Part shown: one piece after another, positions 22,508-34,693 of the stretch | How positions within the stretch are numbered: position 1 is the first letter of the stretch | How the letters are laid out: every line of letters starts with the position of its first letter | Source: Hyaloperonospora brassicae | Lineage: Eukaryota; Oomycota; Peronosporomycetes; Peronosporales; Peronosporaceae | Direction: 5' to 3' | NCBI GenBank assembly: GCA_947650285.1 | Contig: CANTFL010000059.1 | Span: 1 to 64,000 of the forward strand | Length of the DNA stretch: 64,000 nt | The notes under the pieces: generated by a model | The model's database searches: none | What the model saw: the letters and a program-made list of their open reading frames with translations, nothing else | Told to the model about the DNA's origin: nothing | Made by a program: the position numbers and the translations under genes

Positions 22508-23857
22508 TTACTGCAGCTTGCTTGCCACCGCGTCCACGTGAGGCACAGTCGACAGCACGCCATAGGCAGCCACCGAAGGCGTGGCCTTCAGTGCGTTCCG
22601 AGCCAGTTCCTGCAGCTTTGCAGCCGTCACGTTCTCAACAATCTGCGACGGCGACTCGGGCACACGCCCCGAGGCGGCCATCAGCCCAATGCGACCCAAG
22701 TTGCCCGCCTGCGTGCTGTAGTCCTCCAGCGCCTCGAGCGCCGCCGTAGTCTTGGCAGCAGCCAGCTCCTCCTTACTCGCCGGCGTCGACGCAGCTTTCA
22801 CAAACTCGGCCGCAAGCAAATCCACGAGCGCACCTGCCTCCCACGGGGCGGCGTAGCTGCACAGACTCATCAGAGCAACGTCACTGTAGCTCGACAGCAC
22901 AGCCGCGACCTTCTTGTGGTGCTTGAGCCGCACGCTCAGCAGTCCACGGAGCACCTGCGACGCTCCAAAGTCAGCCGACTCGCGGCCCACAGTCGGAAGC
23001 GCCAGAGCCACGCGCGTGAACTTGGACGCGTACTTCTCCCGGGTCTCTCCGCCCACGTACGCAGCGCTCGCGCGCGCCACTTTGCTGCCTTGACCCAGCG
23101 AGCCAAAGAACTGGTTCGCCAAGTCCGTGAGCGTAGCGTGCGCCACACCCGCTCCCACCAACGCCGCGTTCGCCGTGTTCACGTGCTGGTTGTAATAGCT
23201 CCACAGCGCTTCGGGGTCCAGCGCCTCGAGGTTGGCCACGGGCGCGAGCGGCCGCCCGAGCGCCACGTCGTCGTAGAACGCCGCTGCGTGCACGCCCTCG
23301 AGCAGCGTCTGCGACGGGTCGTCGCGGATCGCGTCGTGCTCGGCGCGCACCAGGCGCTTCTGCGCGTCCACGTCGTAGAGCGCAAACTTGGGCGCGAGCG
23401 TCGTCTCGGCCAGAATCTCGGCCGCGGCCGGTAGCTGGTCCGGCAAAACGCTCACGCTATAGCGCACAAACTCGCGGCCTGCGCGCGCGTGCACCACGCC
23501 CCCAATGGCTTCAATGTCGCGGAACAGCCGCAGGTCCGAGCGCGTCTGCGTCGCGCGGAACGCCAGTTTGCTAAACAGCTGCGACACACCGGCCGTCTCG
23601 TCGCACTCGTCGCGCGTGCCGGTCGCCAGCTGCACGCCAATGGTCGCGACCGACGCCGCGCAGTCGTCCGAGCCGAGCGCGAGGCCGGACAGCGCCGTGG
23701 ACGTCGTGAGTGTGGGCGCGCTGGTGGCGGCCGGCTGCGACGGGGGCACGGCCGGGAACTCTTCCGTCAGCGCGACGCTGGGCATGGCGCTGGCCTTGGC
23801 GAACAGCGAGCGCGACGCGCGGGTCGCGAGTTTCGAGGACGACACGGAGACGAGCAT
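22508..23857 (-). CDS. Ubiquinol-cytochrome c reductase core protein 2-like (inactive M16 peptidase fold)
   Basis: A single exon of 449 codons. The start MLVSVSSSKLATRASRSLF is basic and acid-free, fitting a mitochondrial presequence. The body follows the M16 fold in order: a first strand and helix with GTRDECDETAGVSQLF, IEAIGGVVHARAGRE, the AAEILAETTLAP helix, and HAAAFYDDVALGRPL. The order and spacing resemble core protein 2 (QCR2/UQCRC2), a structural subunit of complex III. The HxxEH zinc site of active processing peptidases is replaced here by SQLFSK, so it is not expected to be proteolytic. The glycine-rich loop of MPP-alpha is not seen, which argues against that subunit. It is divergent from the RME-8 gene, with 436 bases between the two ATGs. 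Confidence 0.85.
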   Translation of the reverse strand: MLVSVSSSKLATRASRSLFAKASAMPSVALTEEFPAVPPSQPAATSAPTLTTSTALSGLALGSDDCAASVATIGVQLATGTRDECDETAGVSQLFSKLAFRATQTRSDLRLFRDIEAIGGVVHARAGREFVRYSVSVLPDQLPAAAEILAETTLAPKFALYDVDAQKRLVRAEHDAIRDDPSQTLLEGVHAAAFYDDVALGRPLAPVANLEALDPEALWSYYNQHVNTANAALVGAGVAHATLTDLANQFFGSLGQGSKVARASAAYVGGETREKYASKFTRVALALPTVGRESADFGASQVLRGLLSVRLKHHKKVAAVLSSYSDVALMSLCSYAAPWEAGALVDLLAAEFVKAASTPASKEELAAAKTTAALEALEDYSTQAGNLGRIGLMAASGRVPESPSQIVENVTAAKLQELARNALKATPSVAAYGVLSTVPHVDAVASKLQ

Positions 23858-24293
23858 CGGGCAGTGCGTGCGTGTGTGCGTGTGATCGATCGGTCGATAG
23901 ACAGAGCGAGCGGGCGAGCGAGCGCGAGTCGTAGGAAGAGCCGAACGTCAGCTCTCGTCCGCGTGTGGGTGTGAGGGGGCGGGCGGCGCTGAGAGCCGCA
24001 CATGGACGGCGGCGTGCGATTGGCGGAAAAGACGCGCGGGTTTGCACGAATGCGCGAGGGATCGCACTTACCGAGAAAGTGAAACCCCTAGTCGCGCGCG
24101 GGTGCGACCTCTCGGGGCTTCGTTCGCTCGCTCTCTCTCTCTCTCTGCCTTGTCAACGTGAAGCCACGCGACCATCACTCTTGCGTTGCACGCACCTGCC
24201 CCGAGTGCGCGCGCGCAATCAAAAGGCAACGCGCAACGGCAACGTGAGAAAGAGCAGCGGAAAGATACAGGGGAAACCAACGCCGCAGCTGCA
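23858..24293. promoter_or_regulatory. Divergent promoter region
   Basis: Two ATGs point away from each other across this 436-bp region. It contains a pyrimidine run (CT)n at about 24129-24147 and an initiator-like TCACTCT at 24175-24181, 113 bases before the RME-8 ATG. Shared regulation of the two genes is possible but not shown. Confidence 0.45.
24175..24181 (+). promoter_or_regulatory. Initiator-like element of the RME-8 gene
   Basis: TCACTCT matches the oomycete initiator consensus TCAYTYY, lies downstream of a CT-rich run and 113 bases upstream of the ATG at 24294. Match by eye only. Confidence 0.35.
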
Positions 24294-27200
24294 ATGGAAA
24301 CGAAGCGCACGGTCGCGCGGTTCATGGTGTCCAAAGTGGGCAGCTTTGTCGTCAAGGAGCGCGTGCTGTGCTTTGGTGAGTACTCGTTCTCGACGCTGGA
24401 TCGAGAGAACCAGCAGATGACCAACACGTGGCCGTACGAAGACGTCGACGGTGCGAACGTGCTGGAAGGCGAGACGGACTTTGTGATCCACACGCCGCGC
24501 CATCGCGTCAAGAAGACGGTGTATCGCTGTCAGTTCCGCATGGACGTGCTCGTGTGCCTCTTGCGGCTGCGCAGTCACCACTGCGCCAAGACGCCCAACT
24601 GCGCGACGCCGCTGGGGCTCCAGACGCACGTGTTTGACGGCCGCAAGTGCTACTGGAGCGGCGTCGAGTCGCCGTGTGTCGTGGAGGTTCGGCCCGATGG
24701 CATTTACCAGCGAGATAAGGAAGGAGACGTGATGAGCTGCATTCAGTATACGAGTTTGGTCTCGATGGACGTGATCTGTGACGACCACGAAGCGATTGCG
24801 CTCAACCACGCGGACAACTCGAGTCTCTTGCTCGCGCCACGACGGAAGGAGTTGGCAGTAGCTATTGACCGCATGATGAAAGCGTATGGGATGCAGATCA
24901 ATGAGTACCGTGAGAAAACGATGGACATGGCGCTGAAAGACGGCGGGTTTGTAGCGACGCTGGCGAGGACCGCAGTGTTGTTCGAGTATCAGGTCTCGAA
25001 GGTCACGACGTCGAAAGAGCCGAGTCGCAGTGCTCTTCGGACCCTGTCGGTCTCGGAAATGCACATCACGGAGTTCACAGATGCCCACACAGTGATTTCC
25101 AGCCGCCCTCTAGTGCGGATTTACAGTCTTGTCATCTACCAAGACACAGTGCAAACGTTTCGAGTCGTCTACGTGGACGGAGTCAGTCGCACGTATGATT
25201 CATATCAGCGTGAGAAAATTGTGTGCGAACTGCTAGCATCTTGTCACGCGCTGGGCAACTTCCAAGTGGGTGTGGAGATGGCCGATATGCCAGACTTTAT
25301 GCGCATGATCCCGCGCGAACTCATACGAGAAGGAAGTAGGGTCGCAAGTGCTGCACCGAATGTAAACGTGATGGACCGAGAGCTTCGTGCTGCGCAAGCA
25401 AACATCTTGCACTCGCTAGCGGTGCATGGCGGTCGGAAGACAGCACGCACGCAACGACAGCTTCCTCGAGGCCTTGACGAAGAGATGCATTCTCTGGCGG
25501 TGGAGTTTAATGTCAATACACCGACATCTGGTGTGATTACGCAACCTAGTAAGTCGTTTGAAAAGGCGTTGTACGTCCTTGCGCGGGAGCTCCGTGACAT
25601 CGTGGCTCGACACGGTGCGAACCACGACTTCGTCATCACGTACCTCCAATCTCTCTATCGTTTGATGCTTGCACCCTCTGCCATCAACGAGTTTGTGAAG
25701 ATCCTGACCGAGGTGCGTTGATGGAGGCTAATCTAATAGTACTGCGATATCCAGCTTATTGTTCCTACGTTGTCGTGTTTTCTCGTTCAGCGCGAAGAGG
25801 AGTACATTGGAACAATCTGTACGATTTTGGACAGGAAGAATGCGGTTGCTACGTACTGGATGTTCATGGTACTGATCCGGCTAATGGAGTCGAAGGAGCA
25901 TAGGTTGCAATGTCGACAGCTTCTGTTATCTAACAGTGTCTTTATGATGGCACTACTTGCACTGCTGGACGAAGATGTTCGCGTGAGTTCAAGCAGCGTC
26001 ACGAGAAATGGGTGGCGATTACTGACATGCTAATGCTGTTTCTTTCGTGTTGCGTAGACGGGATTGTTTTTGTCGGATCTTCCTACCATGAAATTGTGTC
26101 AGCTGATTCTGTTGTTAGTGAAGGCGAATGGTGAGAAGCCGCCAGAAGTTTTGGAAACGCTCTACCAGCATTTGGCAACGAAATACAGAATGTTGCTCCG
26201 AATTCTGTTCAGCTTTCCGGGGTTGGCTACTGTGGAAGCCTGTGTGGCCATTTTGAGTAAAATGACAAAGAATCCGGCGTGTCTGCATTTCGGTAACATG
26301 GGATTTCCAGTGCGGTCGAATGATGGAAAGATCCCTCAGCAAACGCTCAGCTTTGGCGAGATGCTAAAGTTTGGCTCTAGTAGCCAGCGGGAGGGTGTTG
26401 CTCCGCCGTCAAACCGTCCTTTGACATTTTCATCGCGAAGAAACACGTATTTGGCGAATCGAAACAATACTTTCTCTTCGTCTGCGTCTGCGTCTTCCTC
26501 CGGTGGTTTGTCTGGCGTCCCAGCTAGCGCGGTGGTTGTGCAGAATCCAGCAGTGCTCTTGCGACAATATCGGCAGTTTCTCGAGGCAGAATGGGGCTCC
26601 TTGCAGATGAGGATCGATCAGTATGATGACCCAAAGTTTTTGCGTCTTCGTTATCGATGTCGCAACACCTTTTTGCAGGAGCTTATGAGTCACTTGGCGG
26701 GTAACTTTGAGGAGTTCAAGCGCGTATATAAAGTTGATTGCTGTCAGTTCAGTGGATTCATCGGTACGGCAGATGGACAGAGGGAAAGAACTCGGCTTTA
26801 TTTGACGCCCCGAGCCTTAGTTTCTGTGCGAAGTGTTAGCAAGCGCACCCAAGAATTCGAGTACCGGTCAGTCCAAGAGATAATTGAAACGAAGACAAAT
26901 CCGGATGCTTTTGTCGTTACGATGAAGAGTAAGTTGAAGTTCATCTACTCGGACCAAAGTGGCAAGATTGTGGAGAAGATGAAGACACTAGCTGGTGTTG
27001 TTGGAATTCATATCCGGCTAAGGATGCAGGAGAAGCTTCCAAAGCAGCCGATGGAAAAGCCGCTGGACCAATCCAAGTTCCATTCGAACGATCTGTTTGA
27101 TGTCCAGAGATTGACGGGCCGCCATGGGTCCACACACTTACGAAAGAGAAAGCTATGCTTTGTGGATGGAACGATCGAAGAGTTCACGAACTGCTCGAAA

Positions 27201-30200
27201 AAAGTGTACGATCTGAAAAACTTGCGGCGTGTGGTAGTGCCTGCGTCGGAAGGAGGCGATGTGCAAGCTGTGGTTGTGTTGGAGTTTTTGGATTGCAGCC
27301 GTGTTACGTACGTGCCATACGATATTGAAAAGTTTCTGGCCGCAGTATACGATGGATATCGCTGCGTTGACAATTATGACGTATCGCTACGCCGAGAGTT
27401 TTCGAACTTGAACCCGAGAATGTCTACGAGAATGTTGCTACGTGACGAGAGTGAGCGATTTCTTTACTGCAACAATAATGGACTATACATCCCAGCACAC
27501 GCGGCAGTGGAGAAAGAGTTTGAAATGATGAATGCAGAAGGAGCCAGCATCGTTTCGGCGACGAATAGAGTCGCGTTCGCACTCGAAAACTTGAACATGA
27601 ATGTCGAATTGAGCGACTTCACTAAACAATCTATGCGTGGACGGTTAGAAAAGCTGTCATTTAGCCATTTGCTCGCGGGGATTCATAATATGGTACGTGA
27701 CCCCGGATTGTGCTGTACTATACGCGAGCTAACATCCAGTCATTTGTTTTCTTGTTCGACTAGCTCGAGTATTCTTGCAAGCCGCCGATCCGGACAAACG
27801 ATATTTGTGTCATCCTGGAAGCATTTTGTCGCATCAATGACGGCTGTTATCGGATCTCAATGGAGAAGTCAAACGGCGGTGCGATGATCATCGTTCCAAC
27901 GTTGGCTCAAATACTGGTTTCTGGTGACCCCGTTGCAACGGTGTGGGCACTGGATGCGCTACATTCGCTAGTCACTGACAAATCGCGATCGAATGCACAC
28001 CACGCGGCTGAAAAAGCTATTCGCAGTCAGGTGTTCGATCACAAGAAGCTGATTGTGCTGCTAACTGATCTACTGGATCGACGCAATCCAAGCTCTACTC
28101 TCGCGGTGCTGGAACTCGTCTTGGATGTGCTGGTCGTTTCTCGCCATAGCACCGATACTGTTCACTTTGATGCCATTATCAAGGCACTGGGGGGAAAGTA
28201 CTTACTGTTGATCGAGTTAGCGGCTCGAACCTCGAATGCAGGATTGGCTGCAGCGGTTATTTGCGTCTTGAAGGTGCTTGTTGACAATGGCCATCACAAA
28301 ATTCGCCGACGTATTTGTGACGTCGCCTTGGAATCAGGTCTCACTGTGAAGCATTTGTACAAGGCATTTTTTCACCCTGCTGATAACGCAAAGGAGACAT
28401 ATCAGTACATTGCAAGCATATGGGTGACTCATCATAAAGCCTCTCACGAAATGTTTGCGAGAGTGCTCCCTCATGGGTTCATTCGAATGATATCAGACCC
28501 GATGGTTCGTAAATTGCTAAAGAAGCAGCGAGCCCGGAAGACCGAGTCTGTGCGGAGGAGAAGCAAACATCAGCTTCTGAACCAAGTCGATGGGTCCGAG
28601 TGGTTCATTCGTCGCATGCAGCTCCAAATCGGAACGATATTTTCGAGTGGCTTTACGTCTGAAAGTCGAGGGAAGGAAGATTTATTGCACATGAATTATT
28701 CTGGCGAATCATCTACAGACATGGCTTTGCTGTCGAGTATGATCAGCAAAGACTTTCTGCTGCCTGACTTGATCTGGAATGAACACACACGGACTGAATT
28801 GGAGACTGCACTCAAGTCGGCGATTGAAGAATTTGATCAACACAAAGTGGACCAAGCAGCTGTGATTTCATTAGTTGCCTCTCGAAAAGGAGGTAGCGAG
28901 ATCAAATGGAACCACGCCCGATTTTCTGTGACATACAAAAGCATTGCCCAGGAGCTCCGAGTTGACCGCTTCTATCTTCGTGTTATCATGAAACGGATAA
29001 ATGACGGGTCGTTGAAATTGGCTGAAGTTGGCAATACTGTCCGTGCAATGGAAGCTGGGACGCACGCAGGAAAACTCACGAAGTCGAGCAGTCTCTTTTT
29101 TGCAAGCGTAGACATTGCTAAAAACCCAGCGGCGTTTTTCAACGAGGTCTACCAATGCTGGCTGGAGCATCTTCATTTGAACAATATTCCTCTATCAGGA
29201 ACGTGCGACTGGTCCGCAAGCGGAAGCAATGGATTTTCGCAACATGTTGAAGCGCTCGGAAGCGAGCAGCATGGTCACACGATGCTGAAAATTTTGATCG
29301 AGTTAGCACGTGTATTCCCAGAAGCTCGGTCAGTTACGGAACACAGAGCACGCTTTCTTACCGAGCTGCTACGAAATTCGTATTTGATGAGCGAAATACA
29401 AGACATCGTGGAGTTGATGTCTTGCGTCAGTTTGTCTAGTGAGGCAAGTGCCGAGCTGTGCACGACGAACCACATCCAAGTGCTGCTGCAAATGTCGATA
29501 CTTTCACACAGGCGTCCAACAGAGCTGGTTAAAAGCGGCCCAACCAGTAGAGGTCAAGGCGATATTCCAATAATGGACTCGATGACGATGTCCGAGTTTG
29601 ATGAGAGCTCTACCGTGCCGATAGCAGAACTGTCGTTGTACAACGAGTCAAGATTTGCTTTGAAATGGAGCATAAAGTGTAAAACTGTGGGGAACACAGA
29701 AGAAGGAAGTGCGGTCAACGGACCGTATTCAGCAAACGGGCTGAAGGAATTCCTGGACGCTCATTCATTTACCCGATACCATCAAATCAGCGCACTCGAC
29801 GTATGCTGCTGCTCATCGCATGCTGGTGGTACTGAGCATACTTGGAAGTCGATGTTTGAGTATCCAGAGTTGCGGTGGATGGAGCTTACTGATGAGCCTA
29901 TTGACACAAATTGCGCGGCGTTCGCACTGAAAACGCTGAGGAACTTTATGGTCAAAGATCAAGGCGCAGTCCATTCTGGAAAGTCAACGCTGTGGCCGCC
30001 TCCGTTGATGAGCACGGTCTTGGCTAATGCGTCTTCATTGGCCCTTATCGTTCAGCTTCTGCTAGTGAATAACGCCAGTGTACGGAGATACGTCTGCGAG
30101 ATGCTCATGTCTCTTGACGAAGTGGAATTGCAAGAAATGTACAAGTACGGAGTATTTTACTTCATTTTCTCCACGGCTGCTAACCTGAAAGGATCTGAAA

Positions 30201-33200
30201 ACGTACCTGCTTTTTTGCCAGAGGCAACTTTGCTGCAACGGATTCATCGCACTCAGCGGTCATTGGAGCGACAAGCAGGACGAAGCTATTTGGTTGACAT
30301 ATTGCCGGAATCCCTCATATCGGTCTTGGACTCAGATACCCCTGAACGCTTTGCCGATGTGTACAGTGGTCGCGCGCACGACAAGCGAGTCTTGTGGTCC
30401 TCAAATATGAGGATCCATTTGCAAGAAATGATGGATGAGCATTTGAACGAGTTCAAGGAGCATTTGAAGGAAAACGTTGCGGCAAAGTACAGCTACACTC
30501 CGATTCCTCCGATCTCTTATTTGGAGTTATCAGGAGATGTGTACTGCAGTGGTTTCTACCTGTCGGCCTTTAATCGAAGCCATTCTGATGACGAAGAGGT
30601 CGAGAATCCTGTGTTTCTCATGAAGAGTGTTGAGGAAAAGTGGAGGTACTTCACTCGGCGCCAAGTTGATGGTACGGAAGAGACTATGGATCACTCGGAT
30701 GCTTGCAGGATATTTGGCTGGAAAGAAGACGTGACTTACTCCTTGTCAGATTTACGCAGACGTTACCGGGAGCTGTGTCGACAAGGGATTGCAATGGATA
30801 CCGTCCGTCATGCATTTGACTCAATTTGTGCTGCAATTGAGCGTAAAAATGAAGCGGATGGTGGGAGAACGTCAGACGAAGTCCGTGAGCACATACTGCG
30901 CTCCCAACTTCGGTTATTGGACGAATACGGCTTCCATTTCTCTTCATACGAGTCTTCGACGCTGGACTTGCTCCTTAGTGTATTGTCATCTCAATCGAAA
31001 GGGGATTCTAAGTTTCGAACACTCGCGATGAACGTGCTGCAGCGACTGCTCCATCTCGCACCACAAAATGGCCCGCTTTTGGTTGAGATCGACGGCTGTT
31101 GGGAAACGATTCTCGGCTTGGTGGAACGCTGTGCTTATGGACACGATGTGGCAGCAAAAGAAAGTATGTTTTCTATATTGCAGCTACTACTTGTTTCTGA
31201 AGAGGGGGTCGAGTCACTTTTGGGGGGCAACAGTGCATCATCTGAGAAGGCGCCACCGTCCAAGGGGTTTGAATTTACTGCCTTTGGAGATGATGAGAAT
31301 ACTTCATTTTTTACCGCGACCGAGTACGCATCACAGAAAGGACCAGGCAGGTCTAGACACGCTCAGAGTGTATATTCCTTGCTCGATGATGTCATTCTCT
31401 CGTTTGAGAACATCCAGCCATGGCATATCCAGAAGATGTCCTTTGATATTGCGTCATCGCTTTGCCGGAGCCGTGTAGTTCAAGAACAAATCATGACCTC
31501 CACACGAGTCTTCTGGAAAGGTCTGTATTTGATTTTGGCGTCAGCTGAGAGTACGTCAGGAATCGATAGGACTCGGGGAAGTGCGACGGCATTGGAGAAG
31601 CAAGAACTTGAGATGTTGGAAAGCGCCTTTGGATCTCTTCGTTCGCTAGCTTTGGGTCCAGACGGTAGAAGCAGATCTGCAGGGCTTGATGCGTTAGCAA
31701 ATCTCCTTCCGATGGACTTCCTAAACTGTCTTGAAAAGCCTAGTGGGCATGATTTTTGTACCATTCTACTGTCAAACATTCGTGAACCAACGTGTATCTG
31801 GAACGAAAGTACGCGAGCCGAACTTTCTGAGCTCACGGAAGAGTTTTGTACTGATTCTGATGGCGACATATTGTCCTTTCTGGAGATCGCCTCGAACCAC
31901 ATGTATGACTGCTTAAGCGCGGAACCTTTTGTTGGAGGTATCTATTTGCTCATCTTGCTGGAAAAGTCGGAGGGGAACCCCACAGCAATAACTGAAGATA
32001 TGTTGTATCCGACCACAGCTGTTGACTTCGTGGAGTCTCTTTTTCTGTTCTTAAACGAGAACAGAGATCCTAAGCTCGGCATTTATTCTGACACACTTCC
32101 GGCGTTGGATTGCTTGAGTCTTCTTTGCGACTTGCCAGCATTCAGGCCTGCCATCGTGGAGTGCTTAGAGCAACACGTCGATGATGTGGACCCGGTGAAC
32201 GCTTCGGTTTCGGTGGCCACACTGGGTAGATATTTGCTTCCATTTGATGGCGATGCGAAGTCGAAAGCAGTTTCGATTTCGTCTCGTCGATCACTGTCGA
32301 CATACGGATTCAATGCCAAAACCGGGTATGATCTTACACCTGCTTCAATGGAAACCGAGTTTGGCAACGTGGATTATCTGGCTCGTCAAGAGCTTGCGCT
32401 GCTTATTTTGAACAAAATCTGTGGATTCGATTGTAACCTAGAACGGATGTTGGCGCCTTTCTGCCAGTTTACGTGGTGTCTTCAGGTGATTACGGATCAT
32501 CTCGACTACGAGCAAGCTTTCTATGCCCTGTCCTGCTTGGCTGAGCTATGTGACACATGTCTTGCAATAGCCGAGTACATCGAGATGAGTGGACTGTGGG
32601 TTGAGGTCTTGGGAATCGCACTTCAGTCCAGGCAGCACGTCCTTCATGAGCACTTTCTTCGAGCTGAAGCTCTCCGGGAACCTGCATTTGAAGTTTTGTA
32701 CGCACTATTGACGAAAGACATAGCTTTGCGAGAGAAGATGTATCGGGCGCTTTGCCGTTTCCTTCCGTACGCAATTGTATACCAAATTCACTTGGATCCG
32801 AACAAGGCGACTCGGTTCTTTGACGACAACCACGAGAAGAGTGATTTGATTTGGAACTCTCACAGGCGAACCGAAGTACGTAAGAAGGTCGATGCAATCA
32901 TTTGTCGAAATCGAGTGGAACGGTCGATAGCAAAGCGGGACTCGGTTTTGCTCGACGACGAGACTGACTTCATCCCGCTTCCGCAAAATTTTGTGGCAGG
33001 TCTTTATATCGATCGTTTCTTGTCTCGACCGGACCCAGACAAACTGACCAATCCGGCATATAATTTGGAGTTGCTTTTCCAGATATGGAGAACTCAACTG
33101 GACAAGCTAATGGGCTTTGATCTGCAAAATCCGCCGGATGACCTCCAAGCGGTTGTCGATGAAATTGACCGGTACACGATTGCGATAACGCATATTCTGC

Positions 33201-34585
33201 GGGCATCACTTGATATTGACGAGAACATTGCTAATGATCGCATACCCGAACAAATCGTGAAGCTCGTACGCCACTGCAATCAGCATTTGATCACAAGCTT
33301 CCCGTATCGCTGCATTTTACGTGTCGCGCGGCGCTTGGTGCAGTTTCCGGAAATGACTTCGAAAGACTTTGTTGAACTGCTAATCTGCCGGATCACGCTA
33401 AAGCATCCGGACATTCCGAACATACTGAAAGTGCTCCGTCGTGTGTTGGAAGCACGCAACACGGCATTGACAGAATGCGAGACGAAGGAGGATCCCGATT
33501 ATTGGTTGAAAGACCTCATGTACTATCCCCAAATGCTGGCATTCTTGGAGGGGATGGTAGAAAACAAGGATGAGGTCGAAGCTTCTCTCTTGTCCAACGT
33601 GAACCGTGTGTTGCGCATCATCCACGCTGAAGAACCGAAGGAAACCCAGGTGAAGCATTTATCTCGTAGCTTGATGGGACGCTGGCACAACTTCACGCTG
33701 GAGAGCAGAATGTCGACGCTCCGAAACACGACTGTGACTGGGCAGCCTGAAGCGAAGCCACAAACAGACGCGACTGCAGTGACCATGAAACCGGCCGATT
33801 TGCACAAGTTGCGTACGCCGAGTTACAACGTGGATGTGGCGAGCGAGCGGTTATCAGATATCGCCAGCACTCGAAGCTTCGATGTGGATGGAGAGAGAGA
33901 GCCGTCCATCCGTGTCGATATCAAAGGGACACCTGATGACCGTGAAATCGACATAGATGGTACGTTTATCCAAGCTCCCCCGAAGAGCATTAACTTTACG
34001 GACGGTACAGTAGAGGTAGGAGACACGACTATCGCACCTCGAAGCTTCCAGTACAAGGGTGAATATGCGCGTGATTCGCCCTTGCCATCTCCAACATCGC
34101 ATCGCTACTCGACGCTGGGAGCTCGGTATGAACCGATCGACTCTCAGTATCACTCGAAGAAGGCAGCCGAGTACGACGAGCACATCGATGACGAGGACAT
34201 CTTTGCTACGCGTTCACGTCGTGGAAGTGTCCCTTTTGAGCCAGAGAACGACAGCGTCATGAGGACGAACGGACTGCCTTCTGCTACTGCTGGAGGAGGC
34301 GGCGGCGGTATTCCCATGAGCAGCATCAACGTGAGCAATACATACGACTCCCAAGCGCCAGCGACCCATCGACAGTCACAAGCGCCAAGCAACGCGCCAT
34401 CGGAGGCAACAGGCAGCATGAGCACTGACCGGCGCTACTCGTTGCTGGACTCGTGGAAACCGCCAAGCTCGGTGGCGCCAAGCTCTTCGCTCACGTCGCT
34501 CACGATTTCTCGACGAGGACGCCGAGCTGCTGCTGTCTATAGCCGATGCAAGTCAAAAGGCAAAAAGAAGTGGTTTAATCGTTAG
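24294..34585 (+). CDS. DNAJC13/RME-8 (GRV2) endosomal protein, four exons, degenerate J domain
   Basis: Exons are 24294-25712, 25791-25982, 26058-27692 and 27764-34585, giving about 3355 residues, against about 2240 in human DNAJC13 and about 2550 in plant GRV2. Introns are 71-78 bases. Family landmarks occur in the expected order: LIWNEHTRTEL near residue 1418, IKWNHARFSV, a GYF-like region with GPYSANGLKEF near 1750, VLWSSNMR near 1959, a J-like segment near 2055-2110, CIWNESTRAEL near 2426 and LIWNSHRRTEV near 2777. These are the four IWN repeats around the J domain. RME-8 works on endosomes with Hsc70 and retromer to control clathrin and receptor recycling. The N-terminal part holds several PH-like segments. 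The J segment keeps helices I and II (YRELCRQG) but has no HPD. The C-terminal 280 residues are Ser-, Asp- and Gly-rich and end in a basic tail. Confidence 0.9.
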
Positions 34586-34693
34586 AAGTCGATTGATAGC
34601 TACATTGGTTTCGTCAGAAGGGCGCCAGCAGGCAAGTTGACGTTGAAGTTTGACCATCACTTTGCAATTGAACGCTTCGTTGCCACGTCCACA

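Noticed and set aside
22436..23434. 332-codon plus-strand frame opposite the complex III subunit gene
   Set aside because: It is a shadow of the M16-type protein on the minus strand and is almost pure Arg/His/Gln-rich low-information sequence.
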